NCBI GenBank assembly: GCA_036897095.1
Contig: JAYMSP010003275.1
Location: 1-20,384, forward strand
Reading direction: 5' to 3'
DNA from: Plantago elongata
Taxonomy: Eukaryota; Streptophyta; Magnoliopsida; Lamiales; Plantaginaceae
DNA: 20,384 nt
The position numbers and the translations under genes were made by a program. The notes beneath the pieces are model-generated. The model was not told the origin of the DNA. It did not search any database and saw nothing but the letters and a program-made list of their open reading frames with translations. Below are positions 10,701 through 20,384 of this stretch, in pieces. How positions within the stretch are numbered: position 1 is the stretch's first letter; every line of letters begins with the position of its first letter.

Positions 10701-13700
10701 CTTCTTCTACTCGTAGATAATTATTTATTTCTTAGGCGTTCTCTACTCTCTGACTTAGCAATAATTTATACTACTATTTTATAACTCAAGTACTATGTAT
10801 AAAATTTAAAAAGACTTTTGGAAATAAATTATTAGTTTACTAAAGAGATCTTCTTAATTAATTATAAACTCTTGTAAGAGAAGTGCCTTGATAAATAGTC
10901 AATTATATATTAATATAATAAGGTAAGGGTGGTATATAATAATACTAGGCTCTACAACAGGCGTCACTTACTTATATTTATTTACTAATTTTTAGTATCA
11001 GATGAATATACTGAATAATACCTAACTTTTATAGAAGAGAATACTTTTTTGTAGAAAAAAATTTTTTATTTGAGAAAATAGTTAGCCCTTAATATACAAT
11101 ATACTAATAAACTATCTTAGTAATAAAAATATTATATTAAAAGTAGTAAGTATATATTATATTATTACATTATAAGATACAAGTATATACGCATCTTTCC
11201 TCCTAAGCAAAGAGTACATTAAAAAAAGGCATATTTATAAACTATACTATAATATTAGAATTATACTTTAGAAAATAACAGCTAACACCAGTAATTATAA
11301 TAAGGAGCGTCTTCTAATTGTTAAAACCCCAAAGTCTTTTCTTATTAAAGATATATGATTGAGGATGTAAGTGATAGAGAAAATACTTCTAGAGTTAATA
11401 TTTCTCTTACTAGAAAAGAGGTTATGTGGGGTACCTGTAGAGATAAAGTACCTTATAGATTATAAAATAAATACTATAGATAAGTACTCTTAAAGAGATC
11501 GCTTTCCTTGTGTAATACCATATTTTACACTTATACTAGAAAAGGTCATATAATTTTCTAGCTAGAGCTAAGAGGTATACTTCCTCTTTTATAGGACAGT
11601 ATGTATATACATCCTTATAGCTTATAGGGTTAGAGGTGCCTTACATAATTATAAAAGGGAATAGTAAAAATTAGTATAAATCTTTACTAAAAAAGTTATT
11701 TGTTCTATTACCCCTTAACTACACGGGAGAGATGCTACTAGTATATATTTAGATCTAGTTAGGTTAAATCATTAATACCTTATTACTTGAAGATAGAGTT
11801 GCCTAGTCCTTTTACTTTGTATTTTTTGTACTAGTAATTAATAAGTAAGCTTACCCATATCCCAAAAATAAATAACTAGGGAGCATTCTCTTTAGATTAA
11901 TAAGAGAAATACGTTATCCGTTTAAGAGATCTATAATAATTTAATGCTAATTTATAACTATGGAAACTGTATTTATAACCTACCTTACAGAGTGCTTTTA
12001 AGTACCTTCTATTACGGTTAAGTTTTAAATACACTACTTTTAGCATAAGATAAAGGGAAAAGTTATAGCTTTTAAGATACTTATATACTTTTTAGTGCAT
12101 AAGAGTACATTTTACGTATAGAATTAAATAAGTAGCAGAGTTAGCCCTAGTACCTTCGCTTATAAGAGAGCTTATCCTTAATTATGTTTATTCCTTTATG
12201 ATAACAGAGTAACTATTCATAGATGTAGAGGCTAGAGTGCCAGAGTAATGTAGCTAGAGATTATTACTAAATAAAATGCTGTTAATAGAGCAACTATTCC
12301 TTCTTAAATTATAGAGTTATCTTATATGCGCAAGCAAATTTTTATGGCTGGGGCGACAAATACACTATCTAATCCCTTTTAAGCATTTGTACATATTTCT
12401 AAAGCTAAGAGAGAAGCATACTCATGAAATATTTTATATCTAAGAGAATTTAATAAGATTATGCCTTAAGTACTTAATTAAAAGCTTTAGTATTTCCTTT
12501 TGCACCATATGCTAGAGTATTACTGGAGTATTTAAGCTCTTTCACGAAAGAGCAAGAGTGTACTTCTCTATTAATATATAAAAATATATTTTAATTTACA
12601 CCTCTATTTTCCTATTAAGATTATATATAATATTTACTAAGCCTCAACCATTCTATTATAAGACTCTCTAATTCTAATAAAGCACCCTATAAAAGGGAAT
12701 TAATAAATCTCTTCTACTTTATCTCGTACTCTTTTTATAAAGTATACGAAAAGTAAGTGTACTCTTTATAGAACTTCTCCATAAGAAAAGGTCCTACTAT
12801 CTAGTATAAAACTTATCTATAACTATAATATAAATTATTAAATAATGTTATCTAAGAGAGTGTCTATCTCCCTCTTAAAAAATATTTCAGTGCATTCTAT
12901 GTGGCCTATAAGATAGTGCTAGAATCACTCTTTGCTTAATAAGCACTTATTTTTAATTATAGTATTCATATAAAAGGGCATAATTTCCTTAACAAACTCT
13001 TTATAAATTAGAGCTGCTTATCAGAGGTGCTTCTATCATTTACTCTTTAATATTTGTATCAGTATAATTTATACCTAAGATAGAGTGCCTAGTCTCTGTG
13101 CTTGTTACCATAGATTAAAAAATTGCTTTGTATCACTTTAAATTATATTAAGTACCTTCTAAAGAGTACACGTATATAGTATATAAGAGTTTCATTCTCT
13201 CTAGTGCAAGTACTAAGATTATATTATAATTTATTATATAAAATATATAAGAGAAATATCTGCGTGTTATAGTTAGATATCTAGTTTTGGATTAGTGAGC
13301 TCCCCTAGATACACTACATATATTTAGGTATTTTTAATAAGCCTAAAGAGCAGCCTATATATAGAGTACTTAAGTAATTTATTACATCTTAGAAAAGCAA
13401 GGAAAACTTCCCCAAGTATGCGCCAGTGTTAGCGATAATCTCTTGCCTTTTGTATAAATCTTAAGTTAACACTAGAGTAAGATTCTTCTCTCTTACTATA
13501 TTTAAGTTTTCAAAATATACACCTTTATTTAGGGAATATAAAGAATAAGGTATAACTACGTATCTCTTACAGGATTTATGCCACAAGGAATGGCTTGAGA
13601 GTATATTATTACTCCCAAGTACAAGTACTCTAGTTTTATAGATATAAACTAGTAAGAGTTTATTACTTCTTATTAGTGCTTATAAGCAAGTTATGTATAA

Positions 13701-14383
13701 TGACTTACTTTTATATAGATATTTAAGTAAATACATTTAAAGAGACAATCTTAGACACACGCATATCTTATTTATGAAGGAGTTTATTAGACTATATAAC
13801 GCTTGAAAGCGGAATATAAAATATATCTATGCTAAATCCTATATTTATGGTCCCCTTTAACTAGTAATTGCACGTGAAGTTACTCGTATACTACAGTATT
13901 TAATATTTAAGGAAAGATGACTTAAGCTTATTATATAAAACGAGAAAAACTACTAAGCCCATACGACTCATACTTGCTAATAGAGATGTATAATTCTCCC
14001 TTTTATAATATATTATTTCATATCTTAAGGTGTACTTTAGCAAGTTTTTTATATTACTAATGTAAGAGGTATTCTCTCTTATAAAAGGTGGGTATAATAT
14101 TCTATTTTAGTAACTTAATAACAAACTATAATTTTATTAAAACTAAATAACTAAGAAAAGACTCTAGTCCTAGCTCTTTTATGATACACATTTATTTTTC
14201 AAGCACTCTTTCCTACGGCGCCTAGGCACAGGTTATCCTATATTTATCTAGTTATGTAAGTGTTTTATATATTAATGATTATTTAAAATAAACTTTACTT
14301 ATTAATTAAAAGTAACATAAAATACTTGGGGCTCTCTTACCAGTATAAGATTTAAATAATTAGGAAGTTTTTCCTTATACTCT

Positions 14384-14397
14384 TATATATATATATA
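14384..14397. repeat. (TA)7 microsatellite
   Basis: Seven uninterrupted TA units followed by ATAATAATAATTG-like sequence. In DNA this rich in TpA such a run is only mildly notable. Confidence 0.8.
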
Positions 14398-15171
14398 ATA
14401 ATAATTGCTTAACAAAAGTATATCCCCTCTATATCTCTATAAATCTTGGGTATATAGTTAAAGTATAAAAAGTATAAATAAGAGGAGAGTCCTTAAAGAT
14501 AATATTTTAAGGGAATAAGTATATCTTTTTTACAAAAAAGTCGCTATAAATAAGCAAGCTATACTTCTCTTATAGGTAAAAGTTCCTTTTTATAGTAAAG
14601 TAAAGCTATTCTCTTACTTAATATTTTAAGTTATTCCTTAATTACTTAAGGGCAAAGTATATGTTACTCTTATAAAATGTATAAGTTATTTCATGTTATT
14701 ATATCTTTAAGTACTAACACCTTATACTCAGCTAGACTTCTTTCCCTTCATATAATAGAGTACACACTTTAGTTATTACACATTTATAGCTTGTTATACT
14801 TAAATTATTATTAAACTATATAGGAGGAAATCCTCTGAAAAATAAGAATATCTACTTATTTTTTTATAATTATATAGCTATGTATTTTATAGAATAGTGT
14901 AAGAAGCTTTTATAAAAGGCATATTTATATGGTGAGAAAGCTTAGTAAATATCATTTAGAGGAAATGATATCACTCTATTTTATAAAAAAAGTGTAAAAT
15001 ACTCCAGCGCACCCCTATGTTTTCTTTATAAAAGTACAACATTAGAGTTAGCTCCTTACTTATACTTTTGTAGTAGAGAATCTTATAAACAACTTGATTA
15101 TAGAAGATACTTAAGTGTCCTCTTCTCTTAACAAGAAATGGAAAGATGCTTATAACACGAGAAAATGCCTT

Positions 15172-15191
15172 TAACTAATTTAAATTAGTTA
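15172..15191. repeat. 20-bp perfect palindrome
   Basis: TAACTAATTT is followed directly by its exact reverse complement, AAATTAGTTA, with no spacer. Base composition alone predicts about 0.1 such palindrome in a window this size, so it may be chance. It lies about 1.2 kb from the longer palindrome at 16366-16393, and the two share the core TAACTA. Confidence 0.9.
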
Positions 15192-16365
15192 GTAGTATAA
15201 AGAATTTTAAAAATTTCCTAAAAAAATTCTATTTGTTAGGGTTTAGTATATATACTTGTTTATAAATAATAAATAATAGGTTCTCTAGAGCAGATCTAAA
15301 TTTACCATATAATTAATATGCTATAAATTATGTTATAAATAAAATAAGGGGCAATTCTCCTTGTAAGATAAGGAACTACTTTTTTGCTTTATACTAGTAA
15401 AAGTATGATTAATAAATAGCATGATTATTAATATTAATAAAGATTATATATAGTACTTAAAAAGTTAGCTCAATTATTATAGGAAAGTTTCTTTAATATC
15501 CTATCTAGTACTATAGTAACTTAGCTATGTTACAGTAGCATTCTATAATAAGAAAGGTTTCTTAAAAAGTGGAATTTGATAAATAATTATATCTATGCTT
15601 AGGGAAGAGTACACTAGGCTTACCTTATAAAATATATCTTGATTAGATAGTCTTTACCATGCGATATAATTATGGAGCATAACTATTTATAAATATATGG
15701 TTTACTAGGGGAAAAAGAAGGATTACCTTTCTCTAGTTACAAATGTTAGCTTAGTTAATTAAGTCCCTCCCGATTAAAATTATAAGTATGCATTAAACGC
15801 ACTTTTTATTAATACTTTAAGGGTCTTTCCTTTTCCTATAAATATGTATGTTAACTTAAGCTCCTTTTAATAAACTTTTATGTTTATAGAGCGCTTAGTT
15901 GATAGCCTTATTTTATATAATTATTAGAGAGGATACTACTTAGAGTAATTCTAGGCCTATGTCTTATTATTACTATAGAATATCTTTTAAATAGGTAGAT
16001 CTTAATATTATTATAAGGGGATTATACGTAAGTATTTACATCGAAAAGTACCCATCATTCATATCTAACAAAAAGTATTAGGAATAGATCAAGAAGGAGT
16101 TTCTTAGGGTTATTCCTTAGTAAATGGTGTAAGCTTTCCATTAGTCTATATCTTAAAAGTACAAATTCTTAGGTATTCTCTTTCTTAAATATTTTATTGC
16201 CCAAGTAAAGTAGGATAAGGGCTCTCTTGAAATTACTCTATCTAGATCAAGTAATCACTCTCTTTTATTTTGCAATTAATAGATAAAGCTCTTTTTTTTA
16301 TTCTTTAATATACTAGCAGCATATTTAGTTAGGGCCTATACTTGTAACTTAATAAATGTATTTCC

Positions 16366-16393
16366 TATTTCTCTTAACTAGTTAAGAGAAATA
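16366..16393. repeat. 28-bp perfect palindrome
   Basis: The left arm TATTTCTCTTAACT (16366-16379) is followed without spacer by its exact reverse complement AGTTAAGAGAAATA (16380-16393). Pairing stops at the next base on each side (C at 16365, T at 16394). Given the base composition, fewer than 0.001 perfect 28-bp palindromes are expected by chance in 20 kb. With no loop it can only fold as a cruciform. It could be a head-to-head junction of two repeat copies, a relic of terminal inverted repeats, or a dyad protein site. Both arms carrying identical mutations suggests either origin after RIP or correction between arms. Confidence 0.95.
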
Positions 16394-19165
16394 TCTTGCT
16401 CTTTTCAAGTCTTTCTATAGTGAGTGAATTTTTTCCAGGAAACTACTCTTTATTATTATATAAGATATGTTAGTTATATAATTCTATAATACCCTCTTAC
16501 TAACCAGTAAAAGTTACTCTTACCCTTATAAAGGCGCCTATAATAAGGTATTTTTCTTTTAATAGCATAGGAGTATTTCATAATTCACTCTATAACCAGG
16601 AGTTTCTAATATGAACAAGTGACTTATCTAATAACTTGTTAATGTTGTTCGGGATACTTTACTTATATCATAATAGCTAAAGAGTAGGGTACTCCAGACC
16701 TTTTTAGTTTACGAAAGAGTTTATCCTGATTCCATTATAGTTAAGGCTTAAGTGTACACGTATGTTACTATTTTTATAAAAAAAATTTTAGTTAAAAAAA
16801 GATAACGCTATTATATTAACTACTAGAGAAGGCTTCATTAGAATTTAGAATAGGGTAAGTACTCTAAGCTTTCCTATATTTTATTTACCTAAATACTCAA
16901 GTATTAAAATATAGTAATGAAAGGACAAACTATTTTCTTCCCTAGTATATGACTCTAAGAAGTTTTATATAAATTTATGCACGGGTGCAAGTACTTTCAC
17001 GAAGAATAACTCTCTTAATATAAATAATTAAGTTGCAGGTACTCTCTAACAAAGCTTATAAAACATTATCTTTACTTAAAATCTTTTATATATAGAACAA
17101 CATATGTAACAGGTATACACCTCTCTTATTAATGCCCTTTTTCTTAGTAGTCATTCAAATTACTAAATAGTTAAAAAATACAAGATCCTCTTTGCTATAG
17201 CTAACATTTCTAAACTTAAGAGCTATTAACAAGTAAGAAGGGTTTACCTAGTAATTTCCTCTTCTTTATGGTAAGGTATATTTAATTTACTAAGCCATAA
17301 TTATAATAGTACTCTAGTATCTTCTTAAAGTCTCCATTATTTATAATATTTATTATAAGTATACCATTCTAGTACACTCGCATTCTTAAGATTTAAATAT
17401 AACAGTAAAAAGGAGAGCTCATAACTAACTTGAGCAATAAATTATTGTACTCTTAGACTCTCTCATATAAAAGATATAAGTAATAAAAATAATTATAAAG
17501 CCTAACTCTAATAGAAGATACTGTATAAGATAAGTGTGAAATATTATATAAATAGCTTTTTTATATCTTTATTAAAGAGTTAAGACTTTACCTTTTTTAA
17601 ATATAGAGCATCTCTTAGGTATTTAGCAAAGTGCTATAGGTCTCTAATATAACAACATATATCAAGAAGTATAATACAAATAATTAATAATAAATTAAAA
17701 GAGCATAAGGAGCCCTTTCTTCTTTATAAGGTGTATCTTAAAGGGGAATAGTCTTCTTACATAATAGTAATAAGTTCTCTATAAAATCCATTCTATAATA
17801 GTATAAATCTTGCCTTCTTTTAATTTAAGCTGCTATACTTTATTAAAAAATATACATGCCCGATATGTAACTGAGATATGTAAAAAGTAAGATACTTTAT
17901 AGTAAAGCACGACTCTCTTCTTTAAAGTTATAAATAAAATAATATAGTATGCTATAAAAATAAGATGCCTCCTCTATAATTAAGTGATTGGGGGAGTCTA
18001 GGCTTACACTTTTACTTGTTGCAGGTTTTCCTTTCTTAGTGTAATTAGCACATGAAAAAAGGATAAACTCTCCTCTTTAAGGATAGATTAAGTATTTGCT
18101 TACTAAAAATTTAATGCTTAGGGGAAGTATTGGGCAATCCTCTCTTTATTTAGTACAATAATTATTCGATACTTTACTACTAAATCCTCTAATTTGCCTT
18201 CTATAAGGGAACTCTTAGCTATAGTACAAAGTACTCCCTTATATCTTTAAATAAGTAATATTATAGAATTCTTTCCTTTTTTCTTACATAATGCATCAGA
18301 GTAACCCCTATCTAATGGCACCTTCAAAAGCAACTTATGTATTACTAGTAAAGGAACTCTAAAAATTTTAGGTCTATAAAGGGTATTCTTTTAATAACTC
18401 TTTATATATAAATACACACATAATTTAAGAGATATTTACTTTCTTACAGCATTCATCATTAAGACTAAAGTCACGTAATTATAGTACCTTACTTTACCTT
18501 AGAGAATTTGCTTCTACTAGAAAAATAATCATAAGGGGTAGGAGTATCTTTACTCTTTATAACACTGCAACCTTTAAGCGTAAGTAAACTATTTACTATG
18601 AATAATAAATGCCTATTAGAATTAGTACTTCCCCTTTAACTAAATAACTATATAGGAGTACTCTCTTAATAAATAATAACATTCATAGAAGTAACTCCTT
18701 CCTTTACGTAGGATCTCTCTAGAATAGAAAGACTTACTTTGAGTTACTAACACACCCCTAAGAGATGCATATGCTCTTTTATACTATAGAAAAGTATTTC
18801 ACTATTATTTAGTAAAGAAGAAGGTTTAAGTGTATTTCCTAGATAATCACTATAGAGTCATAAAAAATTAATTATGAAAAGCTCTTAAGAAAGCATAGAT
18901 CTTAGTAAACTTTACGAAATATTTTTATGGAGAAAGTACTCCTTACCCATATAAAAGTACAAGGAAGGGACTTGTATAATATAAGCGCAAATAAGTTCTG
19001 CTTAAAGAGCTAGAGTACAAATGCATCTTGTCTTATATTAATATTAAAGAACTGGTAAACTCTATTAAAAATATAATATTTTATGTAAGTCATTATTTTC
19101 TCACTATGGAATAAATATTATCTAAGAGGTACAGGCAAAAGTATAAGGGTATACTTTTCCACACA

Positions 19166-20384
19166 CCATAGCATTTCATAAAATTTTATAAAAGGGACTA
19201 GAGGAGCATTCTATTATACGATAAATATATGATAAACATGAAGGGCAACTCTGTACTACAGGAAGTTCTGACAATAGAAAAGTTTTTGAAACTGAAAAAT
19301 AGGCACTTAGACTTCTATGGAGCGCCTTTCGTTTTATCCTCGATTTTTCTACGGACTGTGGAAAGTTTTCCAAATCACCACTTCTTATAGTATAGAGCGT
19401 TCTCTAGATTCTATTTTCTTTCAAAAGAGACCCTCCGCGGCTTATGATTACAACTTAGGATTGGCAGCTGCTCTTGTCTTTTGCTATTTGATTATATTTG
19501 ATATATGTCTTTTTACGACTACCTACGTTCTATTTGTCTATATATGAAAGTCCATGCTTGGGATAATTTGAATTAGCCCATTTTCATACAAAGTACACTG
19601 TTGCACCCGAAGTTAGACTTATAGATCCCTTTAGAGCATGCATGACGACCATCACTTTCTTATTTCTTATATCTTTTGCACTCCATCCAATCACCAATAT
19701 CTCCATTTAATCCTATCTTACCGCCAATTGACACTACTCCGCCTTATTTCTTTATTTGCTCTTTAGGCTGCAGCTCTACAAAAGTAGAAAAGAGCCTCTG
19801 GAAAAAGTGCTTGGATTACCCAGTTAGCACAACCACTATTTAACCTTTTCTATTTCGTTTATTTCGAGAGAACTACCCACCAACAACTTGTGAGGGAAGA
19901 ATAAAGGCATATCATCAGTTCTAGACATTACAAAAAGGTTTTGTTAGAATTAGACCAAAATACGACATTCTTCTTTACTACTAACTATTACATAAGTACA
20001 ATATTATACTTAATAAAATACCTTAGGACTTATTACCCTGAGCAATGCCCATGTCCTGTTGTTGATGAAGGAAACCTACTTCTTATTCTTATTTCTAATA
20101 GAATCTATTAATTGTATTGTCTTAGTTACTATGTCATTTCTCTTTATAAGAGGAGTTATCTTAGAGAATAGAAAAGTCCCTCAGTTCAAAGAAAAAACTA
20201 AAGATAAAAACCCCAACTGCTATTGCCGATTACATACCGAAAAATAGAAGAAATGTACAGAAGAAGTAAAAAGGTTAGATCATATATTTGGTTAGAGCAA
20301 GTCCTTACTCTTAGAAAGCATTTTAGTTGAGTCTTGTATTACCACTTTACCCATTACCGTTACGTAATAGGTCTATACCATGAC
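19166..20384. other. Second less-mutated island, truncated by window end
   Basis: CpA and TpG return to ordinary frequency near 19150-19220. Line 19321-19380 is 42% GC and has a CpA+TpG to ApC+GpT ratio of 0.83. Two short plus-strand frames with hydrophobic segments are present: ATG at 19317 to 19547 (76 codons, hydrophobic stretch near residues 47-76) and ATG at 20065 to 20247 (60 codons, hydrophobic residues 6-30, then a charged tail rich in Lys). A minus-strand frame at 19176-19373 overlaps the first. None matches a family I know, none has a supported intron, and T-rich DNA often encodes such segments by chance, so I do not call them genes. A real gene could continue beyond the window. Confidence 0.45.

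Larger units (their letters stand above)
10701..19165. repeat. Long AT-rich RIP-like degraded block, gene-free
   Basis: This is the longest uniform stretch. Lines 12661-12720 and 14521-14580 are 28% and 25% GC, with 3 CpA+TpG against 7 ApC+GpT and 18 TpA against 12 ApT. No frame of useful length survives on either strand. The likely content is transposable elements destroyed by RIP, possibly several nested copies, but no LTR pair, terminal inverted repeat pair or target duplication could be found by eye. A frame around 11395-11500 has a faint likeness to the reverse transcriptase pattern D-Y-[RK]...N...R-[YF]-P, with wrong spacing and a stop, so I do not name an element family. Two perfect palindromes lie at 15172-15191 and 16366-16393. 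Confidence 0.65.

Noticed and set aside
11395-11550. Faint likeness to an LTR-retrotransposon reverse transcriptase (Ile-Asp-Tyr-Lys, then Asn, then Arg-Phe-Pro) in one plus-strand frame
   Set aside because: Spacing between the matched residues is wrong by about two residues, a stop interrupts it, the upstream block does not align, and no catalytic Asp-Asp motif follows.
11791-13094. Near repeat AGATAGAGTTGCCTAGTC (11791-11808) and AGATAGAGTGCCTAGTC (13078-13094)
   Set aside because: It differs by one inserted base and the flanks do not match. One such gapped match is about what chance gives in 20 kb of this composition.
15236-15246. TTAGGGTTTAG resembling a telomere repeat
   Set aside because: Only a single unit with no tandem array; expected by chance.
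19176-19373. 65-codon minus-strand frame
   Set aside because: It overlaps the plus-strand frame at 19317 and has no recognisable motif. At most one could be real and neither is supported.
9068-19865. 15-mer TTCTATTTCGTTTAT near 9068 and near 19850
   Set aside because: A shared 15-mer is expected about once or twice by chance in AT-rich DNA of this length, and the flanks diverge at once.
1-20384. CRISPR array, bacterial operon, promoter or terminator signals
   Set aside because: No regularly spaced repeats, no coding genes to serve, and a base context typical of a mutated eukaryotic (fungal) repeat block.

Overview
No protein-coding, rRNA or tRNA gene can be supported anywhere in these 20,384 bases. 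The window looks like an AT-rich, gene-free chromosomal block of a filamentous ascomycete whose repeats were degraded by repeat-induced point mutation (RIP). That identification rests on base context only. Surviving C sits mostly before T or C, surviving G mostly after A or G, and TpA is abundant while CpA and TpG are scarce. Hand counts over four 60-base lines (1-60, 2101-2160, 12661-12720, 14521-14580) give TpA 36, ApT 24, CpA+TpG 7 and ApC+GpT 17. This is a product ratio near 1.5, a substrate ratio near 0.4, and about 28% GC. Stop codons are dense in all six frames. Genus cannot be told; a pericentromeric or subtelomeric AT block, or an AT-isochore of the Leptosphaeria or Epichloe kind, would look like this.

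Layout by composition (edges are soft, read by eye). (1) About 1-5045: strongly RIP-like and gene-free. (2) About 5046-8140: an island where CpA and TpG are common again and sampled lines reach 33-38% GC; it has only short, unconvincing ORFs. (3) About 8141-10700: an intermediate zone with a (TA)12 microsatellite and one 74-codon open stretch near its end. (4) About 10701-19165: the longest strongly RIP-like block, containing a perfect 28-bp palindrome and a perfect 20-bp palindrome. (5) About 19166-20384: a second less-mutated island, up to about 42% GC in a sampled line, running off the window end, with short hydrophobic ORFs that I do not accept as genes.

The likely history is inference: transposable elements filled the locus, RIP mutated the duplicated parts until no protein motif is readable, and the two islands are either single-copy DNA that escaped or younger insertions. 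No coordinated gene system is visible, and I found no convincing new biological system. The best leads are the mutation mosaic itself, the 28-bp palindrome, a patch where only one strand appears to have been mutated, and the excess of GGCGCC words.
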